Shown: one piece after another, positions 12,563 to 21,942 of the stretch
Position numbering within the stretch: the stretch's first letter is position 1
How the letters are laid out: each line of letters opens with the position of its first letter
From: Chara braunii
Lineage: Eukaryota; Streptophyta; Charophyceae; Charales; Characeae
Length of the DNA stretch: 61,506 nucleotides
Direction of reading: 5' to 3'
Assembly (NCBI GenBank): GCA_003427395.1
Contig: BFEA01000571.1
Location: forward strand, 837,355 to 898,860
Notes under the pieces: model-generated
Database searches by the model: none
Told to the model about the DNA's origin: nothing
What the model saw: only the letters and a program-made list of their open reading frames with translations
Made by a program: the position numbers and the translations under genes

Positions 12563-15500
12563 GGGTCAATATAATGCATCATCACATCACAGTCACTTTG
12601 AGAGGCGTGCCTCACAGAGATGGGAAATAGCATGGAACGTTCCTTGAGATCATTTCAAAGGTGACTTGCAAACCCGAATATCAGCCCCTTGCTCAGAAGC
12701 AGATCCATTTACCAAATCAACACATCACTCAACCATTCCATCTCTCACAATCAAAACATCCAGTCAATAATGTCCATCCACTACAATAGTCCACAGATCC
12801 GTCAACCACGGCATACAATCATGTAAGCAAACTCTCCACCCGATGGCCAATGACTCGGCAAAGTATGTTTCTCAATCTCCTGGCAAATCCAGAACTCAAC
12901 AATCAACACAACTCATCTACCCACTGACGAGCATTACCACAGCAATTCACAAGTCACTAGAACATGCCAAGTACCATAAAAACCGGCACGAATCGGCACA
13001 AATCACCACCGTGATTCTTCCTTTGGAAAAGCAAACATAAAGGCAAACGAAAACTATGACGTGCAAAAAAAAACAGAGCGTCACCGAAGCTGACTGTGAT
13101 GAAAACAGAAAGATAACCTTCTGCTCCTTGGGCTCCAGTGGTAATCAACGCAGGAGCAACCATAACCTATATGCACAAATTGGCACCCCAAAGTTTTTCG
13201 TGTAACCCCTCAGTGCACATCAACGGAAGAAGAATCAGCGGGTGCGTAACTACTTGAAATCCTCCTCTGGTGCCAGATAATCCAGCAGGATGAAGATGTC
13301 AGATCCTCCGGCGGCATACTCAGACCAAGCAAATGCATCACAACGCGACTGCCACCAGATTCATCTGGTGTACTCCCAGATTGAAAATGTGCTTCTAGAT
13401 GCAGAGACGACGAGAGCGTAGGTCCTACTGCATACAGTCTGACCGTGCCCTTATACGCACGGAGACACCATGGAGACATCACGGACAAAGTGCAAATTCA
13501 ATATTGACCTATTACAAGGAAACGACCGTGCCATAGAAAGATCCTAGAGAAATACACAGCGGATAGAAATTAACATATGAGGGCGATGAATGGCAGGATG
13601 GGGACATACAGCAGGACAGATGAACAGAGATGTAGGGGGAGACATGGATGGAGAAATGGATGAAGAAACGTGCACACATGAGGTGGGGCCAACAGGTGCC
13701 CAAGAGCAGGACAATTGGAAAGCAATGAGCAATGGAGAGTGGAATGCAAAGATCATCAAGTCCCTGTATATTCATAAACGATGCATCGTGAATAAGGTGG
13801 CCCACTACGGAAAAATATATATATAATTCCATTGAATGGATGAACCAATAGGCTGACAAATGGGGACAGATGATGAAAAAGTAAACAGATGATTCCTACA
13901 TTGCTGGATCGATACGGACAAATAGTCGGCTGAATGAATAGACATCTTGACTGATAGATGCAAATTAACGGATATGTAACAGCTGATTGACAAACAGCTA
14001 GATAGCATAGATGGGTAAAAATGTGAATATGTGGGTATTTGTGGGGGGAGGTAGGCAGATTGGTGAATCGGCAATCGATCGCTAGACAGGTAGATGGATG
14101 GACAGATTAACAGACCGGGACATGAATAGATGGATGCAACCATAAACGGATAGATGCCTGGCTGGTACGATAAAAAGAAATGATACAGATTGATACAGAT
14201 CGGAAATATGAAAAACTGTACCATGGCCTGATAAGGCAGTTCACCAACATAAAAACAACAGATCAAATGCTCCATACAACCCGCACTAAACCACCGATTC
14301 ACACAAACCTAAGTAAGAACTTTTCGATTCACGCCTGAGCTGGTAGTGAAGGCGGCATGCCACTTTGAAAATTTGCAGTTGCAGGCTCACAAGCCTTGGA
14401 AGGTGGTATATAGCTCCGTCAACTTAGGCTCGTGCGAGCTGGTGGTTTCACATATTGGTCAACGTAGGCTCGATCGCGGAGGGGAAGGGAAATTGAAGCA
14501 AAAATAGTTGAAAACCACGCCTGTTCAGGGAAGTCGGTGAGAAATTTGAAGATAGCATCAATTAAACCAATGTGCGCTCCCCGTTTACACAAGTCCAGTT
14601 GTTTCTTCTGCCTTCACAGTTCCTTGCTTGGCTCTCTACATCACCTCATTAGATTTTCGTCTTCCATCTTGCATGCCATAAGCATGCCTGTAGTGATGTC
14701 CACCTCACCCTTGTAACGACCAGCAAAATCACAGACTGAGAAATCTGCTGTTTTCTGAGTTTTGCCACTGTAGCGAGTGACCTGCTGAGATTCCCGTATT
14801 CTGCTGAGATTTCTAAGTACGTGTGTGTGCATGATTGTTGAGCTTCCGTGTGTTTGCCTGACAGCATCATGTGTCCGACGCACCAGGGTACTTGTGTGCT
14901 GAGAAAGGCCCCCAGGGCCTGGTACTTACCTGTGGGCATGCTTTTGTGAGGGCCCAGCGGGATTTAGAGGTAGGCCAGGTCTGTGTAGGTTGAAAACACG
15001 CTCAAGTTGCGGGTAGGTAGGCAGAAGAAGACAAAAAGTTTGTACCTTTAGAGGCTGATGTGAATTTAGATTTCCAGTAGGCTTAGAAAAAAGGTACCGG
15101 CCCAAGTAGCTGGAGTCTAGAGCCTGCAGGAGGGATATCAGACTACAACGATGTTTTCCTCCGAAACGTGGAAGATACCGGTAGCCTGGGGACGCGGCCC
15201 ACAAAGTCACCACCCAAAGAGGCAGTAGTCCAGTATATCAAAGCGAAGAGCGAAGAGCTCCTCATTTTGCAGCATGAAGTTTCGGCGTCATACTGGAGGA
15301 TCGAGCGCTCAGTTTTTTTGCACTGGGGAGGAGGAAGGCGGGCTTGACCCTCCACCTTAGCTATGGTGGAGACGACCAAGGAGGAGACTCTGGGAAAGGA
15401 GGAGGAAGACAGTGAGCAAGAAGGAGAGTGGCGGGGGGTGCTTACCTGGCTATGGTGGTCTGCATCTTCATCTTCTTGGTCGGTGCCACACCTTGAAGGC

Positions 15501-17349
15501 CCCAGTTAGGGTTCGCATCTACAAGGAAGACTTCGGGGTAGTCATAGGCATGGCACCCATTGCGTTGTCCTCTGAGCATCAGACCTTTAATCTCTATCAG
15601 TCCTCCATAGCCACCTACTCGGCCAGGAGGAAGGTGTATGAGATGTTTATGATGGACCTGTTGAGTGACTGGCAGTGAGGAGAGGATTCATACGGATAAG
15701 TCGGGGGAGTAAAAGGAGGTTGGAGATGGTGGCAAGCTGAAGGGGGATTAACATTGGTCCTTGCTAGTGTTCATCTTTTTCTTCTTCTTCTTCTTCTTCT
15801 TCTTCTTCTTCCATTCTTGTTTCGTCCTCTGTCAATTTTTTTCTCCAAGTTCTTTCATTTCAGTTACAAAAAAAACGGCATTGTCTTCTTCTGAGTTGTT
15901 GCACTACGAGAGAACCAGGACCCTAACACCCTCCTCTTTTCCTTTCCGATCTTCGTTTTCTTGCTTTTTAGAGGGCTGACTGCATATCTTTGTTTTCTGA
16001 ATTTTTTTAGGACTGGTTGCATACCGTTACTCTCCGGGGCGGAGGGGTGCATATCGTTACTCTCGACACCTGAGAAATGCGATCAACTATGAGGGGGACG
16101 AAAGGGGGGGTGGGGGAGGAGGAACACCTTCCCTTTCCCACTGCACTCCACTTCAAACAGAAAAGAACACCTCCCCTTTCCCACTGCACACCTTTTCCAA
16201 GAGGAAATTAAAAATAAATAAAAAAATCCTTTTTTCCTCTGCACTCCTTTTCAAGCAGCTATCACGCAATGAGAAGATGGCCCCTTCCAAAGACAGGTCG
16301 GGGAGGCATAGGAGAAAGCAGAATTCAACGAAATGTAACACCAAACAATTGCGCAGTCCTCACATCATCTATGCAGAAAAAAAACAGATGGAGGCGACGG
16401 TCAAATATTGCACACTGACCACCAACAACAGGCTGCAGATCAACTTGCTGTCCAGATGAGGCAAAAATTACCGGGCGCTCTATTCGATTGAAGACGGTAG
16501 TGCAAGCATTTGCCTCGAATGCAGGTAGATGAGCGGCGCAAACCTCAACAGCCTATCCTATACTCAATGGCCTACTAACACGTGGACTTTCCCAGCTGTG
16601 TGTCTGACCTTAATCACGTCCAGAGCTGAGTGAAAAAAATCCTAGTGCGAGTATATACCCGCAAGCACGACGGACTCTCTCTCAACGGGGCTCCTGCTTG
16701 ACAGATGCGATCGCTCACAAAAAAGTGCCAAAAACAAAAAAAAAACTCCATTGGAACAACAAGGGAGGTTAACAAAGGGGAGGGACCGTGCAAAAAAAAA
16801 AAACACTCCATTGGAACAACAAGGGATGTTAACTAAGGGGAGGGACACTGTCAACGTACGGCTGGTTTAGGGGGTTCGTCATCTTCCCACGACTCCTTCA
16901 CGTCGTCGTCCTCTTTATCTTCGTCATCCCATACCGACGCGGGCTTGACAACGCCGACCCCTGGCGGAGGTGGCGCATACTCCTCATCATCTGCTAATCA
17001 CAAACAGCACAAGAAGCAAAGGACACAGTCACCACCGGCGAGAGGTGAGCAAAATGAGCGGCGGGAAAAGGAACAACGGTCAACTTCATAGCATCAGTTG
17101 GTGGGAAAAGGAACGCCGATCAGCTTCATGACATCATTCATTTTCCGCCGAGTTTCCGCGGGAATAGGAACGACGCTCAACGTGATGGCATCATATACCT
17201 GGCACGTGATCTCTAGATGACTCCTAAAACCGCGGGAAAAGACGGACAGCACGGCAAAACACGTACTTAAGCACATAAAAGGCGGGAAAGGAACGCCAAC
17301 GCAGCAAGACAAGACTCGTCAGCTGAATGCATACACTGGCTTCCTCACC
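4883..17349 (-). CDS. EIF3J: Eukaryotic translation initiation factor 3 subunit J (whole gene span)
   Basis: eIF3j (Hcr1 in yeast) is a loosely bound eIF3 subunit acting at the 40S decoding centre in cytoplasmic translation initiation. Five coding exons are placed: 16,860-16,990, 11,936-12,066, 7,971-8,121, 6,872-7,028 and 4,883-4,977. Their phases match at every junction, giving about 217 residues plus a short N-terminus, close to the roughly 225 of plant eIF3j. Landmarks in order are the acidic Trp-containing N-terminal region (VWDDEDKEDDDVKESWEDD), KLDPIAEKLRQQR followed by LVEEAD, the central helical domain, a Lys-rich stretch (KKKAGPKKKQLHI) and the C-terminal GGYVDNDDYDFM. The introns are about 4.8, 3.8, 0.94 and 1.9 kb and full of repeats. 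The first exon is uncertain. No frameshift or stop interrupts the five firm exons, so the gene looks intact. Confidence 0.95.
5132..5243. mobile_element. MITE family B, copy 2 (about 112 bp, best preserved)
   Basis: The left end ACTACCGTCTTCGCCCGAAT continues into AGAACGCCCGGTAAT. The right end is the near-perfect inverse, ATTACCGGGCG then TTCTATTCGGGTGAAGGCGG. Terminal repeats of about 34 bp flank a centre of roughly 44 bp. Confidence 0.8.
5335..5555. repeat. 117-bp tandem duplication
   Basis: Two copies start at 5,335 and 5,452 (GAGAATGACCACAGAAGCAG and GAGAATGACCAAAGAAGCAG). Both run to CCAGCGGT at 5,438 and 5,555 with a few substitutions. The unit lies in an EIF3J intron. Confidence 0.9.
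5800..6190. repeat. Degenerate tandem repeats, AAGACCTCTTGGTTTT unit
   Basis: Four related blocks contain AAGACCTCTTG or AAGGCCTCTTGG, followed by CCAACCCC and GGCACCGAA. They alternate with three blocks like CTGGCCAACATGGAGCA and ATCGATCACGACAGGTAA. Copies are diverged and partly nested. Confidence 0.75.
6577..6665. mobile_element. Partial MITE family B copy
   Basis: The segment begins ACTATCGTCTTCACACGAGT and includes GAATAGAGCGCCTGAATAGA and CCACCTGGTCATTACAG. These are rearranged pieces of the family B terminal repeat; the copy is truncated. Confidence 0.5.
6872..7028 (-). CDS. EIF3J: EIF3J penultimate coding exon
   Basis: The acceptor is CCTTTTACAG and the donor CAG/GTAAC. The exon starts in phase 0 and encodes KSFHYLTMLKAIIRLA, then a helical stretch ending EKDSAAKKKAG. 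This is the conserved core following the PFEKS-like motif of plant eIF3j; here the junction reads PFD-KSFHY. Confidence 0.95.
7029..7970. other. EIF3J: EIF3J intron (about 0.94 kb)
   Basis: The shortest of the large introns. It contains one hairpin element (7,523-7,627) and otherwise unremarkable sequence. Confidence 0.8.
7523..7627. mobile_element. Hairpin element family C, copy 1
   Basis: Perfect 19-bp inverted arms, CCACACCACTCTCGAAATG at 7,523-7,541 and its inverse at 7,609-7,627, flank a 67-bp centre. The centre, AATGAACTTCCTGCTAAGAA onward, is recognisably similar to 56,101-56,220. This is a dispersed foldback or MITE-like repeat. Confidence 0.7.
7971..8121 (-). CDS. EIF3J: EIF3J third firm coding exon
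   Basis: The acceptor is CCTTTGCAG and the donor GAT/GTGAGTA. The exon encodes LVEEADLMVSKDLFKQ, then SLDDFVPKSEDEFKEYAALV and KLTPFD. The first base completes the Arg codon of the previous exon. The sequence aligns by eye with the LVEEAD and FIPKSE region of plant eIF3j. Confidence 0.95.
8592..8985. repeat. Diverged tandem duplication, period about 229 bp
   Basis: ATGCATCACACTGATGTAAG at 8,593 and ATGTGCCACACTGACTTCAA at 8,822 begin two related segments. Both continue through GGCTTCGGTCATCCC-like and AATTACCAGAT blocks. Confidence 0.7.
9380..10342. mobile_element. Family A element, long copy (about 963 bp)
   Basis: The left end TTAAACCCACCAGTACC and the right end GTACTGGTGGTTTAA form the family A terminal repeat. 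The interior is rich in A and T homopolymers and has no recognisable transposase. It may be one long non-autonomous element or two independent ends. Confidence 0.55.
10574..10611 (+). pseudogene. 5' half of a mitochondrial-type tRNA-Tyr (GUA)
   Basis: GAGAGAGTGGCCGAGTGGTC followed by AAAAGCGACAGACTGTAA matches a plant-type mitochondrial tRNA-Tyr from the acceptor stem through the D arm and the anticodon GTA. The 3' strand of the anticodon stem and the T arm are absent; no TTCGA box follows. It is a truncated copy, most simply a scrap of organelle DNA moved to the nucleus, or a tRNA-derived retroposon head. It is unlikely to be functional. The family match is from memory. Confidence 0.6.
10724..10888. 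mobile_element. MITE family A, copy 3 (165 bp)
   Basis: TTAAACCACCAGTACACGGC at the left and GCGCGTACTGATGGTTTAA at the right form inverted termini. The subterminal GGCCCCAGCCTTGC recurs inverted near the end of the adjacent copy. Confidence 0.75.
10885..11058. mobile_element. MITE family A, copy 4, abutting copy 3
   Basis: It starts TTAAAGCACCAGTACACC, sharing the TTAA at 10,885-10,888 with copy 3, and ends GCAAGGCTGGGGCC then CGGTTTAA. The right terminus is degenerate. Confidence 0.5.
11936..12066 (-). CDS. EIF3J: EIF3J second firm coding exon
   Basis: The acceptor is GTTGTCAG and the donor CAAAG/GTGAGTT. The exon encodes an Ala-rich start, a Lys-rich linker (KKGVLDKKGKEPVKA) and KLDPIAEKLRQQR, the most conserved block of plant eIF3j. 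Phase is 0 in and 2 out. Confidence 0.95.
12469..12562. repeat. TC/CA compound microsatellite
   Basis: A run of CT dinucleotides passes directly into a run of CA dinucleotides. It lies in an EIF3J intron and is length-variable by nature. Confidence 0.95.
15190..15678 (+). other. Weak coding remnant of unknown origin
   Basis: One frame at about 15,205-15,348 reads VVQYIKAKSEELLILQ and SYWRIERSVFLHWGG before a stop. The spacing of Trp and Arg recalls the linker before the reverse transcriptase of plant LINEs, but nothing diagnostic remains. A second open segment ends at 15,678 (VRIYKEDFGVVIGMAP, then YEMFMMDLLSDWQ) and is not recognised. Being intronic, this is probably a dead retroelement fragment. 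Confidence 0.25.
16467..16501. mobile_element. Solo end of MITE family B
   Basis: AATTACCGGGCGCTCTATTC followed by GATTGAAGACGGTAGT matches the right terminal repeat of the 5,132-5,243 copy. No left end is found nearby. Confidence 0.6.
16746..16850. repeat. 60-bp tandem duplication beside an EIF3J splice donor
   Basis: CTCCATTGGAACAACAAGGG at 16,746 and 16,806 begins two nearly identical copies separated by A-runs. They end 10 bases from the intron side of the exon at 16,860. Confidence 0.85.
16860..16990 (-). CDS. EIF3J: EIF3J acidic N-terminal exon
   Basis: It encodes DDEEYAPPPPGVGVVKPASV, then an acidic run with Trp (WDDEDKEDDDVKESWEDD), and ends at a GCC/GTACGTT donor in phase 0. Human eIF3j contacts other initiation factors through such an acidic Trp-bearing N-terminal segment. 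The acceptor is ambiguous: ...GTGATTAG, ...TAGCAG (giving 16,990) or a later ATGAG (giving 16,982) are all possible. Confidence 0.88.
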
Positions 17350-17424
17350 ATGTCGTCGTCCATTTCTCCCATGCTGGCCGCAGCCATCAGCACTGGCCAT
17401 CAATCTGGCCATCAATTTGGGCAT
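17349..17424 (-). CDS. EIF3J: Candidate EIF3J first exon, frame unresolved
   Basis: A CATG/GTGAGG donor at 17,349 ends a short open segment. Read from the ATG at 17,387 or 17,372 it gives Met-Gly-Glu-Met-Asp-Asp-Asp-Met, which resembles eIF3j N-termini but needs an in-phase acceptor at 16,982 (ATGAG). Read from the ATG at 17,424 it joins the 16,990 acceptor in phase, but gives a Gly/Arg/His-rich start unlike the family. Transcript data would decide. Confidence 0.4.
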
Positions 17425-17501
17425 TATTGATTATACTACTCTACAGCATCCTCTACATCTGTCTGCCCGCGTGTCTAGTGATCAACAAATTTGATGGCCC
17501 G

Positions 17502-17753
17502 TAGGATACTAGCCAGGCCGCCCGGATCACCTCGTTTGCCCGGGCGGCCGGCCGTGCAAGGACCAAGGAAGGTCCTAGGAAAAAACAAAAAAAAAAAACA
17601 AATTTGAAGAAAAAAAAAAGTCATGCAGAAAAATAAACTGAACAACTTTCGCCTCGAGGTCACACATCGAAATTATTTACCAAAGTTTTTTTTTAAAAAA
17701 CTTCTTTTTCTTGCCCGGCCGGGCAAGTGGTCCCGGGCGACTCTGGTAGCCTA
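17502..17753. mobile_element. MITE family D, copy 1 (about 252 bp), upstream of EIF3J
   Basis: Ends TAGGATACTAGCCAGGCCGC and GGCGACTCTGGTAGCCTA are imperfect inverted repeats. The centre has A-rich runs and GTCATGCAGAAAAATAAACT. The whole element matches 35,727-36,008 in order and orientation. Its position just upstream of the candidate first exon puts it in the likely EIF3J promoter region. Confidence 0.75.
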
Positions 17754-17819
17754 GATTGGCCCGTCTTTTCGAGGTCCCGTCCGTTCTATCCCTCGTCGTC
17801 CTTCCGTATCACTATAAAC

Positions 17820-20800
17820 TAAGCAGTCGATGAAAAAGAAGAAGCGGAGGACGATAGAGAGAGATCAGCAGGGGGGGGGGGGGCAAGGGCTTGATTAAAC
17901 GAGGGTGTTTGGGGGATTCCATGAAAGTACGGCGAGGAGAATGATGACAATAGCCAAAATCCCAATAACATCGACGACGACATGACAGGAAAAAAACAGC
18001 GAAGAGAGGCGGAGGGACGAGAAAGACAACTATTCACTTGGGCACTTGGGCGAAACAAACGGAGAGATCGATGCACTGATGGTTTTGTCGAACCTTTAGT
18101 GAACACCTCGAGAAACAGAGAGATCGAAGAGGGAAAAAAAAAAAGAAAAAAAGAAAAGAAAAGAAAGATCGAAGAGGAGAAACAGAAAGATCGAAGAGCA
18201 GAAACAGAAGGCAAGGAGAGAAGGAAGGACGAAAAGGACAAGGTCGACAAGCGGGAAGAGAAGGGAAAAATCAGGATGCGTGGGGAGGAAGGGAAAGGAG
18301 AGGAAACAAGGGACAGAAGAAACGAGAGGGTGCGGGGCAAACCGGAGGGAGGAAAGACGAGAGGAAAGCCGACACAGATGAGGAAAAAAAATGAGAAAAG
18401 AAACAGCGGAGAGAGGAAGAGAAAGGTTGGACAAAGAGAGATGACGTAGGGCCAACAGAGAGAGTGTGGCGACCAAAGCGAAATAAGGCGTAAGGCAGAG
18501 AGAAGAGAACGCGTAGAGGTGAAGTAGAGAGCAGACGCGGCGCAGCAAATGGGTGAGGTGAAGCAGACAGCGGAGTCAGTCGCCTAAGAGAAGAATATGC
18601 GGGCGACAGGAGGACAAAACCGAGCTGCGGCGAAACGACACGATATGTGCAAAAAGGACTACATAACGCACCCTAAAAATGAATGAATACGAGTTAAATT
18701 TACGGCCAGATACAGCCAAAATGAGGGTGCGTTGTGTTCGGGGGAAGACGGTAGTGGCGGCAAATGGAAACTGACGGCCACGAAAGGGAGCGGCGCAACA
18801 GAGAGAGAAGCACGTCAAAGATGAAAGGCGCGATAAAGCGGAGAGGCGCGACAAAGAGCGGAGGCGCAATAAAAAGAGGAAGTGCAGCAAGGATTAGAGG
18901 CGCAACAAAGATGAGACGCGAAACGAGGGGGAGCGGCGAAGTGCAGAGCAGAGGCGCAACAAAGGGGAGAAGAGGCGCAACGAGGAGCAGCGGCGGGGTG
19001 AAGGAAAGAGACGGCAAACGGAAACGGAGCCCCCGCGAAAAAGAGAAGCAAACAACGGGGGTGGGAGAGGGGGGCAAAAACGGCCGAGCGCGAGATAAAG
19101 AAGAAATCAGACGGGAGCGAGGCGGGAGCAACACATACAAAAGCGACGAAGATGTGAATGGATTGCCTAAGATGTGAATGGAGCATAGGATCGAGACAAC
19201 GCAATACGGAGGCGACCTAATCAGAGACTAATGAGGGGAGCATGACGACGGAGACGACGAGCAGGGATGGCCACCGGGAGTAGACGACGATGCGGACACG
19301 ACGAATGGGAAACGGCAGGGAAGACGGCGATAAGAACCGATGAGGAAGATGACAGGTGCAAACGGCGGGGAACAATCTATAGAGGACGACAGGGAAAAGC
19401 CGATGGGTAGGACCAGAGGATAAGACGACGGTCACGGGAAACAGACACAGCAACGACAGGGAGAAGCTAGAGGGGAGGAGAAAACGGGGCAAGGAACGAC
19501 GAGGGAAAATGACTGGGGTTACGGACCCAGAATGGGGGATCGGGGGGGACGGGGGAGGGACGGCTTGACAGGTGGGGGAGTGAAGGGGAAACCGCGCAGA
19601 GAAATGACGACGGGGCAAGACAACAACAGGGGAGGCAACAGGTGGGCGACGGGCGATAAAGGAAGCAGACTGTGGTGGGACGGAGAAGGGAGTTAATCAA
19701 GGGTGGACATGAAGGGAGAGAATGGAGAGAGTATGGAGCGAGAGCGCCGAGTGAGATGGAGGGAGGAGGGAGGGAAGGACACGAGTTCGGGGCAAGAGGA
19801 TCGCGGAAAGAAGACCGGGAAACGGGGGGATGGGGGAGGAGATGGGGGAAGAGAATGGGGGAGATGGAGGAGAAAGAAGGGGATAGGAAAAACAACAATT
19901 CAGAGAGGATGGCACCACAGGATGGCGGCGGCAGAGAACGGCGATAGAGGACGGAAACAGAGGACGAGGGCAAGAGGAGGCAGAGGACTGGTCATGGGGG
20001 AGATGCATGGGGGCAGTAGAAAATGATGCCCGAAATTTAGGCAGAGAACGAGGGCAGAATTGGGGGCAGGAAATCGTGCCACGAGATCGGGACAGAGGAT
20101 CGGAGTAGAAGGTGAGGGCAGAGGGCAGGGTCAGAGGACGCGGGGAGAGGGCGGGGCCAGACGACGCGGGGAGTAGGCAGACGGCAGGGGGCGGCGACGG
20201 GGACAGGACGGGGTGAGAGGATGGAAGCAGAGGATGGGAGAAGATGGGGGGAGGTTGGGCAAAGAGAATGGAGTGAAAAGGATGGATCAGAAAATTAGGG
20301 AAAGGATGGTCGAAGGGGATGGCAGGAAAGGAAGATTGAAAAGAACGGGAGGACGGGTAGAGGATGCGGGGAGAGCACGCGATGGCAAGAGGGGAGAACA
20401 ACGGGAGGAGCGCACGAAGAGGGCGAGATGAGCGCGGGGGAAGATCACACGGGGAGAGGCAACCGGAAGAGCACACGGAGAGAGGCGACTGGAAGAGATC
20501 ACGGTGAGAGAACGGCGAGAGAGCGGGGATAGCGCTGGGAAAGAGCTCACAGAGGCAACTGGAAGAGACCACGGTGAGAGGGCGGGGAGAGACAGCGGGG
20601 AAGAGCTCGGGGGAAGAGCGCCGGGAAGAATCTTAGGCGACGCCATGGAGAGAGTTGAGAGGGGGTAGGGAAGCGCGCGGTAGAGCATGTGGGAATAGCA
20701 TCGAGCGACAGCGTCGAAGGTAATACTACGGGGAGAGCGTGGGTAGAAAATAGGGATTAAACATGCGGAGTAAATGAGGAAACAGCATGGGGCGACAGCA

Positions 20801-21530
20801 TGTACGGGGGCACAGCATGTATGGGGGGACAGCATGTACGGGGCCACAGCATGCATGAGGGAAGAGCTCGTACGGTTGGAAGAGCATGGGGGGAGAGCAT
20901 GGGAAGAGAGCATAGGAGGGAAGCATGGGGGGAGGGCATAGGGGAGAGTATGGGGCGAGAGCATGGGGGAAGAGCATGGGGGCGAGCGTGGGGGCGAAAG
21001 CGCAGCAGGAGAGCGCCAGTGGAGAGCGCGGGGGAAGAGCGCCGGAAAGAATCTTAGGCGCGACCATGAGGAGAGTGCCGTGTAGAGTGCATAGAAGAAC
21101 ACGCGGAAGAGCATGTGGGGATAGCATTGGGGGGCAGCGTCGGAGGTAGTCCTAGTCGGAGAGCGGGGGTAGAGCACGGAGGTAAAACATGCGCGAGTAG
21201 ATGAGGACAGCATAGGAAGAGCATGAGGGGAGAGCACGCGGCCAGAGCATAGGATACAGCGTGGGGGAAGAGCAATGGGGGCGAAGATGAAGGGAGAGCA
21301 AAGGAGAGCATGGCGGGAGAGCATGAAGGGAGAGCATGAAGGGAGAGCAATGGGGGAGAGCACGGGGGGAAGAGCATGGGGAGAAAGCATGGGGCAAGAG
21401 GCGAGGGCATGGTGGGAGAACCTGGGGGAAGAGCATGGGGGGAGAGCATGGGGGCAGAGCATGGGGGCAGAGCATGGGGAGAGATTATTGGGGAAAAGCA
21501 TGGGGTGAGAGCATGGGGTGAGAGCATGGG
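17820..21530. repeat. Polypurine domain 1 with GAGCATGGGG minisatellite
   Basis: For about 3.7 kb the plus strand is overwhelmingly A and G. It begins with irregular GAAGA-type sequence and local repeats (AGATCGAAGAGGAGAAACAG). From about 20,580 it becomes an imperfect array of units like AGAGCATGGGGGG. Long open frames across it reflect the scarcity of stops in a purine strand and are not genes. A small family B-like inverted repeat sits at 18,658-18,755. Confidence 0.85.
18658..18755. mobile_element. Diverged MITE family B-like copy inside polypurine domain
   Basis: ACTACATAACGCACCCTAAA and the inverse TGAGGGTGCGTTGTGTTCGG then GAAGACGGTAGT bracket a centre with GGCCAGATACAGCC, similar to family B centres. 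Only the outer right end matches family B closely. Confidence 0.5.
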
Positions 21531-21568
21531 CTGTCTCTTATACACATCTAGATGTGTATAAGAGACAG
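21531..21568. other. Nextera mate-pair junction adapter (two Tn5 mosaic ends), artefact
   Basis: CTGTCTCTTATACACATCT is followed immediately by its exact reverse complement AGATGTGTATAAGAGACAG. This 38-base palindrome is the circularisation junction of Nextera mate-pair libraries, not genomic DNA. Translated, it gives the SYTHLDVYKRQ string known as adapter contamination in protein databases. Sequence on either side need not be adjacent in the genome. Confidence 0.98.
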
Positions 21569-21609
21569 GGCGCGCACACACACACACACGCACACATACA
21601 CACAATAAG

Positions 21610-21653
<44 letters not shown>

Positions 21654-21754
21654 CACGCACGCAGGGCAACTGCCCATTTTGTTTTGCTACCAGATTCTTT
21701 TTTTTTTTCCTCTTTTTGTTGTCTTTTATTTTTTTTTAAATCTTCTGTAAGGCC

Positions 21755-21833
21755 AAAAAATAAAAATAAAAATATGGGGTTGTAGATCGTTTCGAGATCT
21801 AGATCTACAACCCCATATTTTTTATTTTTTTTT
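21755..21833. repeat. Strong foldback hairpin, about 28-bp arms
   Basis: TAAAAATATGGGGTTGTAGA (within 21,761-21,788) and its inverse TCTACAACCCCATATTTTTT (within 21,802-21,831) are separated by about 13 bases. A/T-rich outer extensions add length. A CCGT-rich tract follows at 21,858-21,945. Confidence 0.85.
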
Positions 21834-21942
21834 GCCCCTATAACACCATCAGACGGCTTTCGTCCGTACGCCCGAACGGCCGTCCGTCCGTCCGTACAAA
21901 CGGGCCGTACGGGGACCCCCCATAGGACGTACGGGGGACGAC

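Larger units (their letters stand above)
12067..16859. other. EIF3J: EIF3J intron (about 4.8 kb)
   Basis: Contents are a TC plus CA compound microsatellite (12,469-12,562), a degenerate GATG/GACA-rich tract (13,560-14,260), weak coding remnants (15,190-15,678), a CTT run (15,776-15,811), duplicated CT-rich blocks (16,100-16,260), a solo family B end (16,467-16,501) and a 60-bp duplication (16,746-16,850). No independent gene is recognised. Confidence 0.75.

Noticed and set aside
21531-21568. A genuine Tn5 insertion or natural transposon end
   Set aside because: Two hyperactive mosaic ends abut with nothing between them and no Tn5 sequence follows, which fits only the library adapter.
19217-21677. 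Very long minus-strand open frames (up to about 400 codons) rich in Pro, Ser, Leu and His
   Set aside because: They follow from the near absence of stop codons in the pyrimidine strand of a purine minisatellite; the protein is a repetitive HALPPCSPPML-type string with no domain.
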